From contig JAKBBV010000002.1 in the NCBI GenBank assembly GCA_021808285.1, forward strand, positions 62,001 to 126,000: a stretch of 64,000 nucleotides of DNA, in the 5' to 3' direction. Below the pieces are notes generated by a model. That model did no database searches and was not told where the DNA came from. It worked only from the letters and a program-made list of their open reading frames with translations. Numbering within the stretch: the first letter of the stretch is position 1; each line of letters starts with the position of its first letter. Below, in pieces: positions 44,560 to 54,008 of this stretch. A program made the translations under genes and the position numbers. This stretch comes from Pseudomonadota bacterium. Its GTDB lineage: Bacteria > Pseudomonadota > Alphaproteobacteria > Caulobacterales > Caulobacteraceae.

Positions 44560-46668
44560 TCAGTCCATCAGCTTCTGTGACAGATAGACATAGTGTCGGG
44601 CCCAGCGTCGGGCCTGCAGGTCGGCGTCGGCGTCCATGGCGTGGCCGCCGAAGGTGTTCTCGTAAAACAGTACGGGATCGCCCAGCGCTTCCATCTCAGC
44701 GGCGAATTTGCGGGCGTGGCCGGGATGAACCCGGTCATCCTCGGTGTTGGTGGTGATATAAGGCTCCGGGTATTTCACCCCCGGCTTGAGGTTGGTGTAG
44801 GCCGAATACCTCGCGATAAAGGCGCGGTCGGCCGGGATGTCCGGGTCCCCGTATTCGGCCATCCACGAGGCGCCGGCCGAGAGATGGCTGTAGCGCAGCA
44901 TGTCAATCAGCGGGCTCTCGATCACTGCGGCGCCGAACAGCTCCGGATGCTGCGTGATGGAGACGCTGGTCAAGATGCCGCCATTGGACCTGGCATAAAT
45001 GCCCAGGTGAGGGGGCGAGGTGATGTGGCGGGCGATCAGGTCTTCGGCCACCGCGGCGAAATCGTCAAAGGCGCGCTGGCGGTGCTCGCGCAGGGCCGCC
45101 TCGTGCCAGGCCGGACCGAACTCGCCGCCGCCGCGAATATTGGTCAGCACATACGCGCCGCCGCGCTCCAGCCATAGCTTACCCATTTCGGGGCGATAAG
45201 TCGGGGTTTCGGAGAGCTGGAAGCCGCCGTAGCCGAACATCTGCACCGGCGTCGTCCCGTCGAGCCTCATGTCCTTGGGGCGAACCAGGAAATAGGGGAC
45301 ATGGGTTCCATCCTTGGAAACCGCGAAACGCTGCTCAACCACATCCCCTGAGGCATCGAACTTGGGCGACAGGCCCTTGATGCGCGTCGCCGCGCTGGTC
45401 GCCGCGTTCACCCGCCAAAGGGCCGTGGGCTCCAGGAAGCTCTCAGAGGTGATGAAGGCGCGGTCAGAGCCGTGGTCGGCGGCGACCACATGCAAGGTGG
45501 ATTTGTCCGGAAGGGCCAAGGTCCGGAACCGCCAGCCTCGCGCCCCGGGACGGAAGATTCGGATCTCGCCATCGACGTTATCCAGCATCTCGACGATCAG
45601 GCGTGAACGGGTCACCGTAGCGCTGACCAGGGCCTGGCGGGCGTCGGGCGCGAAGATGAGCTGTGAGGCGCTCGTGCGCGGATCGACCGCCGCCAGCGAG
45701 CCTTGCGGGATCGCGGCCCCGTGCGCCCCGGCCGCCCACGGCTCGTTCACCTGAACGATGAGCCGTCCGTCAAGATAGCCGTGCAGCTCGGTTTTGAACG
45801 GCAGGTTGAGAGGCGTGAGGGCCCCGTCGCGGTCGAGGCGCAGATAGCGGGTGGAGAAGAAACTCGGACTGCGGCCGATCAGCGTCACCGCCACCTTGCC
45901 GTCGGCGTCGCGCAGTACACGGGGGAAGACTCGCACATCCGTCGCATCCCCCTTGAACACCACCGGCGCGGTCGAAGGGTCTTGGCCGCGGCTGACGCGC
46001 CGGACCTGCGAGGGATAGCCTGAGGAGGTCAGCGTGCCGGGCCCGAAATCCCCAGCCAGCAGCACAGTGTCTCTGTCGAGCCAGACCGCATCCTGCTTGG
46101 CCCGAGCGAAATGGAATCCGTCCGCGACAAAAGCGCCGGCCTTGACATCGAACTCGCGGATCTCGACGGCATCACCGCCGCCATAAGAGAGGCGCACGAG
46201 GCAGTAGCGATCCTCTGGCGCCAGGCAGGCCGCGCCTTTGAAGAACAGGCTATGCCCATCCGCCTTGGATAGCGCATCGAGGTCAATGAGGGTGCGCCAG
46301 GTGGGGGCCGACCGATCGAATTGGCTAACCGTCGTCTCGCGCCACAAGCCATGCGTGTGGTCGCCATCTTGCCACAGGTTGTCGACCTCGCCTCCGAGGA
46401 AGCCTGGCGTGGGGATGCGGTCCTTGGCTGTGAAGATGGTCAGGGCCTGGCGGCGGAAGACCTCGAATCGGGGGTCGGTCTCCAGTACCGCGGCGGTCTT
46501 GGCGTTCTGCGCCTTGACCCAGGCCATCGCGCGGGCGCCGTGGATGTCCTCCAGCCAGGCGAAGGGATCAGGGGCGCCGAGCGCGGCCGAGGGGAGGTCG
46601 GGAACGGCGGCCAACCCGGGCAGGGCGATCAGGACCGCACCAAGCGCCGCCAGCAAACGTTTCCGCAT
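44560..46668 (-). CDS. Exported prolyl oligopeptidase (S9A), copy 2
   Basis: S9A peptidase of about 702 residues with an N-terminal signal peptide (RKRLLAALGAVLIALPG). It has the beta-propeller segment with PFAWLEDIHG and the hydrolase domain nucleophile in YARSNGGIL. A His lies near the C terminus in FGGHAMDAD and the acid is in NTEDDRVHP. It is only distantly related to copy 1 at 13006-15207. ATG 46668 fixes the signal peptide. It diverges from the DsrE-like gene across 133 bases. Confidence 0.89.
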   Translation of the reverse strand: MRKRLLAALGAVLIALPGLAAVPDLPSAALGAPDPFAWLEDIHGARAMAWVKAQNAKTAAVLETDPRFEVFRRQALTIFTAKDRIPTPGFLGGEVDNLWQDGDHTHGLWRETTVSQFDRSAPTWRTLIDLDALSKADGHSLFFKGAACLAPEDRYCLVRLSYGGGDAVEIREFDVKAGAFVADGFHFARAKQDAVWLDRDTVLLAGDFGPGTLTSSGYPSQVRRVSRGQDPSTAPVVFKGDATDVRVFPRVLRDADGKVAVTLIGRSPSFFSTRYLRLDRDGALTPLNLPFKTELHGYLDGRLIVQVNEPWAAGAHGAAIPQGSLAAVDPRTSASQLIFAPDARQALVSATVTRSRLIVEMLDNVDGEIRIFRPGARGWRFRTLALPDKSTLHVVAADHGSDRAFITSESFLEPTALWRVNAATSAATRIKGLSPKFDASGDVVEQRFAVSKDGTHVPYFLVRPKDMRLDGTTPVQMFGYGGFQLSETPTYRPEMGKLWLERGGAYVLTNIRGGGEFGPAWHEAALREHRQRAFDDFAAVAEDLIARHITSPPHLGIYARSNGGILTSVSITQHPELFGAAVIESPLIDMLRYSHLSAGASWMAEYGDPDIPADRAFIARYSAYTNLKPGVKYPEPYITTNTEDDRVHPGHARKFAAEMEALGDPVLFYENTFGGHAMDADADLQARRWARHYVYLSQKLMD

Positions 46669-46801
46669 CAGACGCACCGCCCTTTGTGTTCGAACGCGCG
46701 CATCAGTAGAGCCTCCGCTGGGAACGCTCAATCGATGCGTTGCACGCTGACGCTGGCATGTGCACAAAGGAGACAGATTGAGGATCAATGGGGAGGTGGC
46801 G

Positions 46802-47341
46802 ATGATGTTTCGGGCTCTGGCGGCGCGGTTTGGCGTGGGTCTGGGGATGGCCCTCCTCCTGGCGACGAGCGCCGGGGCGGCCCAGGTCGTCGAAGGCTAT
46901 GGACATGTGACGGCGGTGGATCAACCCGGCGTCCCGCCCGAACCGACCCTCGACTACAAGGTCATCCTGAGCGTCACCAAGGCGGGGCCGGATGGCGCTC
47001 CGGCCATGGGGCTCGATCACGCGGCGCGTCTCGCAAACATCCTTGATCAGTTCCATGTGCCCGCCAATCACCGGAACATCGTCGTTATCCTGCATGGCCC
47101 GGCGACGCTCGCCGTTCTTAATTCAGTGGGCGTGAAAGCTCACGGCAAGTCCGCCAACCCCGATGCCGAGTTGATCGCGCGCCTGATCGCTGCGGGCGTG
47201 CGCGTCGATGTTTGCGCCCAAGCCATGGCCGGAATGAAGATTACCCGTGATGAACTCCTGCCCGGCATACAGGTGGACGAATCCGCGCTGACCACGCTCG
47301 CGACCCTGGAGCTGAAGGGCTACGTCCCCATCTTTGACTGA
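46802..47341 (+). CDS. DsrE/DsrF-like protein with signal peptide
   Basis: 179 residues; signal peptide (LGMALLLATSAGA) then a DsrE-like domain with the beta/alpha pattern DYKVILSVTK, NIVVILHGPA and a conserved Cys in VDVCAQAM. DsrE relatives handle persulfide sulfur, though many exported members are uncharacterised. GGGAGG lies before the ATG pair. Its 3' end overlaps the convergent GNAT gene by 22 bases. Confidence 0.82.
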   Translation: MMFRALAARFGVGLGMALLLATSAGAAQVVEGYGHVTAVDQPGVPPEPTLDYKVILSVTKAGPDGAPAMGLDHAARLANILDQFHVPANHRNIVVILHGPATLAVLNSVGVKAHGKSANPDAELIARLIAAGVRVDVCAQAMAGMKITRDELLPGIQVDESALTTLATLELKGYVPIFD

Positions 47342-47877
47342 AGCGGCTTTTCCATCAGGATCAGGGGCACAGGTCCCAAGGCGGTGGCGGAGTTGACGCG
47401 TTCAATCTCGCGATACCCGCAGGCGCGATAGAGAGGTTCACCCGCCAGGGTGGCCATGAGTCGCACGGATTTGTAGCCGGAGTCGGCGGCCGCGGTCTCG
47501 CACAGACCAAGAATCAAGCGTCCCACCCCCTGCCGGGTATAGTCGGGGTCGGTGTACATGGCGCGCACTCTGGCCGGATCATGGGCCGGGTCGAGGAGAG
47601 TAGCGTCGCGCAAGCTGGTGCTGTGATCTCCTCCATAAAGGGTGGCGCGCCGACTCCAGCCGCCACAACCCGCGATCCGGCCTGCTCGTTCCACGATGAA
47701 ATAGGTTTGGTCGGTTATGAGTTGTGTGTCGAGGCCCATGACCAGCCGGCTGGCGGCAATCGCTTCAGAGCTCAGAAAGCCCTTCTGCAAGGCGTCGATA
47801 GACCGGTTCATGATCAAGGCCAGAGCGCCAAGATCCGCCTCCGTCGCCAGGCGGTGGGTGAAGTGGGGCGTGTTCAT
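47320..47877 (-). CDS. GNAT-family N-acetyltransferase
   Basis: GNAT protein of 185 residues. Motif A is YTRQGVGRLILGLCE and the C-terminal part has YRACGYREIERV. Substrate unknown. The ATG overlaps the TPR-sulfotransferase stop as ATGA, so the two are probably translated together. Its 3' end overlaps the convergent DsrE-like gene by 22 bases. Confidence 0.87.
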   Translation of the reverse strand: MNTPHFTHRLATEADLGALALIMNRSIDALQKGFLSSEAIAASRLVMGLDTQLITDQTYFIVERAGRIAGCGGWSRRATLYGGDHSTSLRDATLLDPAHDPARVRAMYTDPDYTRQGVGRLILGLCETAAADSGYKSVRLMATLAGEPLYRACGYREIERVNSATALGPVPLILMEKPLQSKMGT

Positions 47878-49853
47878 CCGCGCCAGGTCTCCAGGACCGG
47901 GCCGAGGGCGGTCTTGAGGGGGTCGAGCCAAGCCTCGAAGCGCCGCCATTGGTCGAGGCCATCGCGATAGATCGGACGGCGCACCTGCTCAGAGCTTACG
48001 GTCCGAACTGGCCGCGCCGTATCATGAAATCGAAGGCAAGAGGCTTCGAAGGGGAGGGCAAGACCGTCCAATAGGCGAGTCACCTCCCGCTCGGTGTCCT
48101 CCACGAGGTCCTCATAGATCACCCGGTGGATCCTTCCGGGCGCGACGGTGTCGAAATGGGCCATCAGACTCACATAATCCCGGTAGTAGAGGCCCAAATC
48201 TGTCAAGTCATAGGTGAAGCTCTGGCCTTGGGCGAAGTGCTGCTTAAAGGCTGAAAAGCCGGCGGCCATGGGATGACGCCGGACATCCACGATGCTCGCC
48301 TGGGGCAAGATGGTCAGGATCAGACCCAGGAATCGGAAGTTGTTCGGCATCTTGTCGACAAAGCGTGGTCGATCCGTCCGCCGGTGCACACGGGTGCGGT
48401 CGAGATAGAGCCCCCCGAGTGCGGCGAGGTCGCTTGCCGAAAGCGCGGCGAGAATTTCCGGGTAGGCGCCTTTGTCGCCCAGAGCGTCGAGACCGTCGGC
48501 GATGATGCCCAGGTCCGGTAGCTCCATGACGCCCTCCACGGCGGAATGGCTGGCGAGGATTTGCTCAACCAGGGTTGAGCCGGAGCGCGGTAGGCCGACG
48601 ACGAAAATCGGATCTGGCGCGGGGTGGCCAGCCTCTGCTCGCGTAGCGAGAAAGTCGACGGTGAAGAGGGATTTTGCACGGTGGACCTGCTCGGTCAGGA
48701 CGGATGCATCGTACGGGTTGGCGGCGCGTCGCAGCCGCGCACCTTCGCAATAGGCTGACATCGCTCCGGCATCCTCGGCGCGGTCCTCCAACAGCTTGCC
48801 CAGGGCGTAGTGGAAGTGGAGACGGTCGTCATACGCCAGGTCCGATCGCGCCAGTTGAACCCGGATAGCGGCCTCGTCGGCTTCATCGAGCGCGGCGATC
48901 TTGAGATTCGCCAAGCTCCAGTAGGCGTCCCCCAGATCGGGAGCCAGCGCCAGGGCTCGACGATAGGCCGCTACCGCCTCGGCCTGTCGGCCCACCGTGC
49001 GCAGGGCGTGACCGTGGTTGAGCCATAGGCGGGGCTGAAGCGGAAAATCGACCAGCAGCGCCTCGTTAAGGTCGATCACCCGGTTGAAGTCGCCGACCAG
49101 GGCGAGACTGGCGGACATCAAGTTGCGATAGGCCGGTTCATGCGGGTCAAAGGCAAGCAAGCGTTCGAGGTGCGGGAGAGCTTCGGGCGCCTTTTGCTGT
49201 TCGAACAGGGCCTGAGCCAGGAGAAAGCGAGCGCCGTAGTGGTGAGGGTCGCGGACGAGAAGTCGTGTGAGCGGGGCCTCAGCCTCTGCAAAGCGGTTCT
49301 GGCGCAGGAGGGTCTCGGCCATTAGGCGCAAAGCTTCGGGGTGATCAGGAGTTTTGCGCGTAAGGGCGGTCAGCTCCCGTTCGGCCGCCGCCAGTCGCCC
49401 GTCATAGAGCGCCTCTGCCGCGCCACGCAGGGCGGGGTCTTTGATGCTGGCGCGGCTGAGCTGATCGAAGGCTGCCCGGGCCCCGGGTTCGTCCCCCTTA
49501 CGAAAACGCAGATCCCCCAGAGCGCGCCAAGCCTCGGCGAGATCAGTCCGGTGTTCCACGGCCCGTTGCAGGCTTCCTTCCGCCGCTTCGACGTCTCCGA
49601 GCTTTTCCTGGACCAGGCCTAATTCATAAAGGGTAAGCGGCGCCTTCGGGTAGGACCGGGCCAGACCTTCTAGGATCGGTCGCGCCTCGGTGAGTCGACC
49701 TTGCCGACGAAGCGCCGATGCGAGAATGAGGCGAGCCCGCGGGTCCACCGGGGCCTGAGCGAGCGCCGCACGGGCGTCCCGCTCGGCTTGGGCCGGGTTG
49801 GAGCCAAGTCCGTCCGACGCCCGTGCGATGAGGGTCTCGGCATCCGAAGTCAC
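47874..49853 (-). CDS. TPR-repeat sulfotransferase
   Basis: About 659 residues. The first 380 or so form tetratricopeptide repeats (DPRARLILASAL, EAWRALGDLRFRKGD, LRLMAETLLRQNRF and similar). The C-terminal third is a sulfotransferase domain whose PAPS-binding loop VGLPRSGSTLVEQ lies around residue 420, with the 3'-phosphate segment VDVRRHPM. It would sulfate an unknown acceptor. GTG 49853 follows GAGGA. It is the first leftward gene after pufM, separated by a hairpin, and is coupled to the GNAT gene. Confidence 0.88.
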   Translation of the reverse strand: MTSDAETLIARASDGLGSNPAQAERDARAALAQAPVDPRARLILASALRRQGRLTEARPILEGLARSYPKAPLTLYELGLVQEKLGDVEAAEGSLQRAVEHRTDLAEAWRALGDLRFRKGDEPGARAAFDQLSRASIKDPALRGAAEALYDGRLAAAERELTALTRKTPDHPEALRLMAETLLRQNRFAEAEAPLTRLLVRDPHHYGARFLLAQALFEQQKAPEALPHLERLLAFDPHEPAYRNLMSASLALVGDFNRVIDLNEALLVDFPLQPRLWLNHGHALRTVGRQAEAVAAYRRALALAPDLGDAYWSLANLKIAALDEADEAAIRVQLARSDLAYDDRLHFHYALGKLLEDRAEDAGAMSAYCEGARLRRAANPYDASVLTEQVHRAKSLFTVDFLATRAEAGHPAPDPIFVVGLPRSGSTLVEQILASHSAVEGVMELPDLGIIADGLDALGDKGAYPEILAALSASDLAALGGLYLDRTRVHRRTDRPRFVDKMPNNFRFLGLILTILPQASIVDVRRHPMAAGFSAFKQHFAQGQSFTYDLTDLGLYYRDYVSLMAHFDTVAPGRIHRVIYEDLVEDTEREVTRLLDGLALPFEASCLRFHDTARPVRTVSSEQVRRPIYRDGLDQWRRFEAWLDPLKTALGPVLETWRG

Positions 49854-49979
49854 GGCCGGTTTCCTCGGAGGACGGGGAACAGACTCGAAGATCGATATGG
49901 ATGCACGGTTCTCGAAGCCTCGACAAAAGCGGCCTCTCACCTCAAACGGGGTCCGCGTCTCGATGGCAAGACAAGATAA

Positions 49980-50010
49980 CGGCGGCGGTCCCTGTAAGGG
50001 GCCGCCGCCG
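49980..50010 (-). terminator. Strong stem-loop after pufM
   Basis: Hairpin with arms CGGCGGCGG-x-CCC and GGG-x-CCGCCGCCG, one mismatch and a 5-base loop, starting about 35 bases past the pufM stop. On the leftward strand it is followed by TTATCTTGTCTT, a moderate T-rich tail. It probably ends or stabilises the puf transcript and separates it from the sulfotransferase gene. Confidence 0.65.
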
Positions 50011-50045
50011 CTGAATGCAGCGCTATTGGGCGCCGTGATATTCGC

Positions 50046-50972
50046 TTACATCGAGTAGGCGTAGTGGTGAGCGACGGCGAAGGCGTGCCAGTCGCTTACG
50101 ACCGTTCCGGTCAGCAGGATGCCGATCCCGCCGGTCAGGGGGGTCAGGACGGCGAACCACCAGGCCCACCGGTGCACGGACTCCATCGTGGCGTTGAATC
50201 CCATTGTCCAGCGCCAGAAAAGCGCCGCGCGTTCCAGCGCCGTGCCTCGATCGGTGATTTGCTCCAACTCTCGATCGCCGCCGTAGCGGCTTACAGCCAG
50301 AATCGTCGCCCCGTGCATAGCGAAGAGCAGGGTAGAGCCGTACAGGAAAGCGATAGAGAGGCCGTGGAAGGGGTTGTAGAACAAGTTCCCATACCGGAGT
50401 GAGAAGGCGTTCACCCACTCCAGATGGGGGAAGATTCCGAATGGCACGGCCTCGCTCCATGATCCCATGAGGATGGGCCGGATAAAGCCCAAGACCAGCA
50501 TCAGCCAGATGGCTGCCGCGAAGGCCCAGGCGACATGGGTGCCCATGCCCAGGGCCTTCGCCCGGGTGTAGGTCCTGACCCACCACAACAGCACAGAGGC
50601 GGTCATGAAGAATCCGGCGATCAGCCACCAGCCGCCTTGGGCGAGGGGTGGAAAGAGACTGAGGCCGTACTCTGGCGGCGGCGGCTGAAGGCCAAGCCAG
50701 GGCAATTCGCGGAGAAACTGGCGCGGGTCCCAGCCGACCGAGGCCCACATGTTAAGCCCGATAATCTCAAAGGCGAGGAACCCACAGACCAGAGAGGCGA
50801 CGCCGAGGAAGCCAAGATAGATGGGTCCGATCTGAGCGTTGCCCAGGATGCCCAACCATCTCGAAAAGCTCGGCTTCCCGTCTCGCGGAAAGCTGTGAGC
50901 GGGCAGAGCCACACCCATCTCGGCAGGGCCGCGGATTTGAATCTGGGTGAAGATGTTCTGATAGGACGCCAT
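50046..50972 (-). CDS. pufM: Photosynthetic reaction centre M subunit
   Basis: Five-helix membrane protein of 308 residues, the M half of the type II reaction centre. Cofactor and iron ligands are present: [28 protein letters not shown] and VHRWAWW. The E/L-rich loop [20 protein letters not shown] and [17 protein letters not shown] match the family. It pairs with PufL to bind bacteriochlorophyll, bacteriopheophytin and quinones. It starts 14 bases after pufL with GGGAGGATC as ribosome site. No pufC or pufX follows. Confidence 0.98.
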   Translation of the reverse strand: MASYQNIFTQIQIRGPAEMGVALPAHSFPRDGKPSFSRWLGILGNAQIGPIYLGFLGVASLVCGFLAFEIIGLNMWASVGWDPRQFLRELPWLGLQPPPPEYGLSLFPPLAQGGWWLIAGFFMTASVLLWWVRTYTRAKALGMGTHVAWAFAAAIWLMLVLGFIRPILMGSWSEAVPFGIFPHLEWVNAFSLRYGNLFYNPFHGLSIAFLYGSTLLFAMHGATILAVSRYGGDRELEQITDRGTALERAALFWRWTMGFNATMESVHRWAWWFAVLTPLTGGIGILLTGTVVSDWHAFAVAHHYAYSM

Positions 50973-50986
50973 GATGTGATCCTCCC

Positions 50987-51811
50987 TCAGCCCCAGATCG
51001 GCAGGTTGCGCCACCAGTTCCACCATTCGGGCCAGCCCTGGGACCAGACCGGACCGCTCACCACGATGCAGATGGCGCTGAAGAAGACGGCGGCCAAGGC
51101 CAGGAATAGGCCCAGGCGATGAATGCCGAGCGTCCCGACTGAGTAGCCAATGATGTCGCGGAAGAACGTGTCTTCGTGTTCAGGGGTCTTCATCGCCTCG
51201 CCCTTGGCCGGATTGGCCGCCGAAAGGATCAGCGAGCCGTGCAGCGCCAGGGCCAGAGTGGTTGTGAAGAACAGCGACACCCCGATCATGTGAAATGGAT
51301 TGTAATGGAAGTTCACATAGCTGTAGCCGGTGTTGGACACCCATTCGAGATGACTGAAAATGCCATAGGGGAAGGCGTAGCCCCAGGCCCCCATCAGCAC
51401 CGGGCGGATGACCTCCAGGGTCACATAAGCGAGGATCGCAAAGCTAAACGCGAAGGGCACGTGCAATCCGATGCCCAGCTTGCGCGCGATCTCCACCTCA
51501 CGCAGGGCCCAGGAGCCGAAGGCCCCGATGGCGCAGAGCGTGACCGCTTGCCAAAGTCCGCCCTCGCGGATCGGGGCGATCGCCAAGCCGCGGCTAGGGT
51601 CGGGGGGATTGATGCTAATGCGCCAAATGTCCCAGGTGGGGCCGATGGCGGCGCCGTAGAGGATCAGGGCTACGCCGAGCAGCGCAAAAAAGGCCGTCGT
51701 CACGCCAAAAAAGCCGACATAGAACGGACCGACCCAAAAATCGAAAAGGTCACCGCCAATCAGCGTGCCCCCTCGAACGCGATATTTCCGTTCATAGCTT
51801 AATAGGGCCAT
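50987..51811 (-). CDS. pufL: Photosynthetic reaction centre L subunit
   Basis: 274 residues, the L half of the type II reaction centre. Conserved segments include [11 protein letters not shown] at the N terminus, [12 protein letters not shown] in helix [32 protein letters not shown] and [11 protein letters not shown], which carry the bacteriochlorophyll and iron ligands. GGAGG lies seven bases before the ATG, following a 156-base gap after pufA that contains stem-loops. Confidence 0.98.
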   Translation of the reverse strand: MALLSYERKYRVRGGTLIGGDLFDFWVGPFYVGFFGVTTAFFALLGVALILYGAAIGPTWDIWRISINPPDPSRGLAIAPIREGGLWQAVTLCAIGAFGSWALREVEIARKLGIGLHVPFAFSFAILAYVTLEVIRPVLMGAWGYAFPYGIFSHLEWVSNTGYSYVNFHYNPFHMIGVSLFFTTTLALALHGSLILSAANPAKGEAMKTPEHEDTFFRDIIGYSVGTLGIHRLGLFLALAAVFFSAICIVVSGPVWSQGWPEWWNWWRNLPIWG

Positions 51812-51848
51812 TGGGCCGCCTCCTGTCGATCCTTATGAGCTCGAGGGC

Positions 51849-51929
51849 GGCGACGGAGACGCCGTCTCTCGCCACTCGGCTCCAATGTCGGAGAAATGCA
51901 GGCCCGACCCACCAAGGTCGGACCGGGCC
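51849..51929 (-). other. Intercistronic stem-loops between pufA and pufL
   Basis: Two GC-rich hairpins lie in the 156-base pufA-pufL gap. At 51849-51873 GGCGA/TCGCC encloses GAGAC/GTCTC, and at 51901-51929 GGCCC/GGGCC and GACC/GGTC form a bulged stem. In Rhodobacter such loops protect the pufBA part of the mRNA from 3' decay and set the LH1:RC ratio; the same job is inferred here. Confidence 0.6.
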
Positions 51930-51967
51930 CGCATCCCCTTGCGGTGATCGACCGCGTGACGGGTGCG

Positions 51968-52177
51968 CTAACCGACCTGGGCCGGCGTCGCCGCCGGTGC
52001 AGGTGCAGTCAGCATCGCCGTCGCCGCCGCCGTGTGCTTCGCATCCGGACCTTCGATCCAGTTGAAGCGGGACGTGCTGAGCAGGATGAAATGAATCAAC
52101 AGCGCCAGCACGAGCAGGAACACGGAGAGAGCGACGAGAACGCGTCGCGGGTCGAACAGAAGCCAAATTCTCCACAT
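51968..52177 (-). CDS. pufA: LH1 antenna alpha polypeptide
   Basis: 69-residue single-helix protein. The N terminus [12 protein letters not shown] and the bacteriochlorophyll-ligating His in [14 protein letters not shown] are classic for LH1 alpha. The C-terminal tail is Ala/Pro/Thr-rich and longer than usual. AGGAGGGAG precedes the ATG, 16 bases after pufB. Confidence 0.96.
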   Translation of the reverse strand: MWRIWLLFDPRRVLVALSVFLLVLALLIHFILLSTSRFNWIEGPDAKHTAAATAMLTAPAPAATPAQVG

Positions 52178-52193
52178 GGCGAATCTCCCTCCT

Positions 52194-52412
52194 CTAGGCG
52201 AAGTGCGAGAGGGCGGCTTGCCCCATCGCCTTCGCTGTGGTGGTCAGCTCCGCATAACCGTGCACGGATGGCAGCCAGGGCCGCCACTCCCAGACCAGGA
52301 TGTGCGCGATGATTGCGATTGCCGTGAAGAGCATGAAGCTCCCCATGAAGATCCTGTGGAACTCCTTGGCTTCGGCCTCTGTCAGGCCGGATAGACTGTC
52401 TCGATCTGCCAT
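52194..52412 (-). CDS. pufB: LH1 antenna beta polypeptide
   Basis: 72-residue single-helix protein starting [11 protein letters not shown]. The upstream His in KEFHRIF and the ligand His in [14 protein letters not shown] match LH1 beta. The perfect GGAGGTGATTAC before ATG 52412 fixes the start over the longer open frame. The tail after the WRPW segment is extended (about 25 residues). Confidence 0.96.
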   Translation of the reverse strand: MADRDSLSGLTEAEAKEFHRIFMGSFMLFTAIAIIAHILVWEWRPWLPSVHGYAELTTTAKAMGQAALSHFA

Positions 52413-52416
52413 GTAA

Positions 52417-52557
52417 TCACCTCCAGTCACGCCGAGGCTCACCCCCGAGGAGGATCGCGGTTTCAGCGCTCTTCGTCGCGACGACCATCATCGTGACTTT
52501 GTCCGGGCGCGGCGTTCCGCCGGTCCCGATGGGTTTGGGATCTTGGTCGCGCGTCAT
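52417..52557 (-). CDS. Small ORF coupled between bchZ and pufB
   Basis: 46-codon open frame (starts [11 protein letters not shown], ends RRDWR). Its ATG overlaps the bchZ stop as ATGA, and its TGA lies inside the pufB ribosome site GGAGGTGA. This is the position of pufQ in Rhodobacter, but length and sequence do not resemble PufQ. A moderately hydrophobic stretch VTMMVVA is present. No independent ribosome site stands out. Real translation is unproven. Confidence 0.4.
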   Translation of the reverse strand: MTRDQDPKPIGTGGTPRPDKVTMMVVATKSAETAILLGGEPRRDWR

Positions 52558-54008
52558 GCGACCTGACCCTCAAAGACTGTAGCCCGCGCGCACCTGAGGC
52601 GATCGGACGTTACGCTTGCCTCACCCGCGAGCCGGGCGGCCCTTTCGGCGGCATCGCGCAGCCGCTTGGCCGCGGAAATGCGCACGAGAACGGGTTGCGC
52701 CTCCACGAGGCGATCGAGTTCTTGTTTGGCCTGGGCGTCCCAAGAGATTTCGGCCATCGATCGCGCCGGCGTCGCCTCCACGCGATCCATCTCTGCGGCC
52801 AGGGGCAGGATGTGGAACAGCGCGTCGAACAAGGCGTTACACACCTCCTGCAATAGGAAGGCTGCGCCCGCATAGCCCATGAACGGGGTGCCAAGGCACC
52901 GGCGCACCACGGCGCCGGGGAATGAGGCGGGGATGAAGCACGACCTCCCCCCCAGTTCCGCCAGGTAGAGGCGCTCGTTGATGCTGCCGAACAGGATCAG
53001 CGGCGGGGACTCTTGGAGGGCGCGTTTCACGGCCGAATTGTCAGGTTTGACGCCCGCCGTGCGGCTAATGGCGAAGGTGCAGGGCAGACCCAAATCCGCT
53101 TCCAGAAAGCGCCGCACTCCCCTTGCATAGGTCGAGTTGGCGACGATGCCGAAGCTGGCGGTGCCGAAGAAGTCCTGGGTCACCGAGCGCCAGAGGTCCC
53201 AGACGGGTTTGAGCGTCGTGTGTTTCTCCCGAGCGATGAAAGGCTCGGGGTCGAGGTGGAGAAGCTCCCCCAGCTTACGCAAGAACCGGGTCGTGGAGTC
53301 GATCCCGATTGGCGCCTGCAGGTACGGTCGCTCGAGCGTTTCGCAGAGGTGGCGGCCGAATTCGCGATAAAGGCAGACATTGACCTCTGCGTCGGCCAGA
53401 TTTCGCACGTCGGCCAGATGGCTTCCGAGCGGGAAGACCATATTGATCTCTGCGCCTATGCCCTCGATCAGGCGCCGAGTCTCGGCCAGATCGGAGGGCA
53501 GATTAAACATGCCGTAGGTGGCGCCGATGATATTGACCCTGGGCTTGGCGCCGGCGGGGCGAGCCTTGGCGGGAGGCGGCTTCTTGGGCCCGAACTGGGT
53601 CCATAGCCAAGTGAGAGCACGGTCCGCGCTCTGCCATTGATCCTCGTCGATCGTGCGCGGCAGAAAGCGCTGGATATTGGTTCCCTCTGGCGTGACGCCG
53701 CCGCCGATCATCTCGGCAATGGAGCCGGTCACAACAACGGCAGGCAAATCGGGATCGAGGGTCCGCCACGCGCGCTTCATCGCGCCTTCGGTGCCATGCT
53801 GGCCCAGTTCGTCCTCGCCCAGACCCGTGACAACGATGGGTAGCTCATGAGGCGGCAGGCCATCGGTGTAATGCAGCACGGACGTCACAGGCAGGTTCTC
53901 GCAGCCCACCGGTCCGTCGATGATGACCTGCAGCCCCTTGACGGCGGTGAAGGCGTAGACGGCCCCCCAGTAACCACCCGCACGATCGTGATCGAGGACG
54001 AGCGTCAT
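52554..54008 (-). CDS. bchZ: Chlorophyllide a reductase subunit Z
   Basis: NifK-like subunit of 484 residues. With BchY and BchX it reduces the C7=C8 bond of chlorin ring B to give the bacteriochlorin. The cluster-ligand Cys is in [10 protein letters not shown] and a second conserved segment is [20 protein letters not shown]. The ATG overlaps the bchY stop as ATGA. Its own stop overlaps a 46-codon ORF leading into pufB. Confidence 0.96.
   Translation of the reverse strand: MTLVLDHDRAGGYWGAVYAFTAVKGLQVIIDGPVGCENLPVTSVLHYTDGLPPHELPIVVTGLGEDELGQHGTEGAMKRAWRTLDPDLPAVVVTGSIAEMIGGGVTPEGTNIQRFLPRTIDEDQWQSADRALTWLWTQFGPKKPPPAKARPAGAKPRVNIIGATYGMFNLPSDLAETRRLIEGIGAEINMVFPLGSHLADVRNLADAEVNVCLYREFGRHLCETLERPYLQAPIGIDSTTRFLRKLGELLHLDPEPFIAREKHTTLKPVWDLWRSVTQDFFGTASFGIVANSTYARGVRRFLEADLGLPCTFAISRTAGVKPDNSAVKRALQESPPLILFGSINERLYLAELGGRSCFIPASFPGAVVRRCLGTPFMGYAGAAFLLQEVCNALFDALFHILPLAAEMDRVEATPARSMAEISWDAQAKQELDRLVEAQPVLVRISAAKRLRDAAERAARLAGEASVTSDRLRCARATVFEGQVA

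Noticed and set aside
46745-46800. FNR-like dyad TTGA..TCAA near the DsrE start
   Set aside because: Spacer is three bases instead of four; not a valid FNR site.
52417-52557. pufQ at the bchZ-pufB junction
   Set aside because: The 141-base frame is too short and unlike PufQ, so only an unnamed ORF is reported.
53013-53606. 197-codon plus-strand frame
   Set aside because: Antisense to bchZ; no supporting ribosome site or family.
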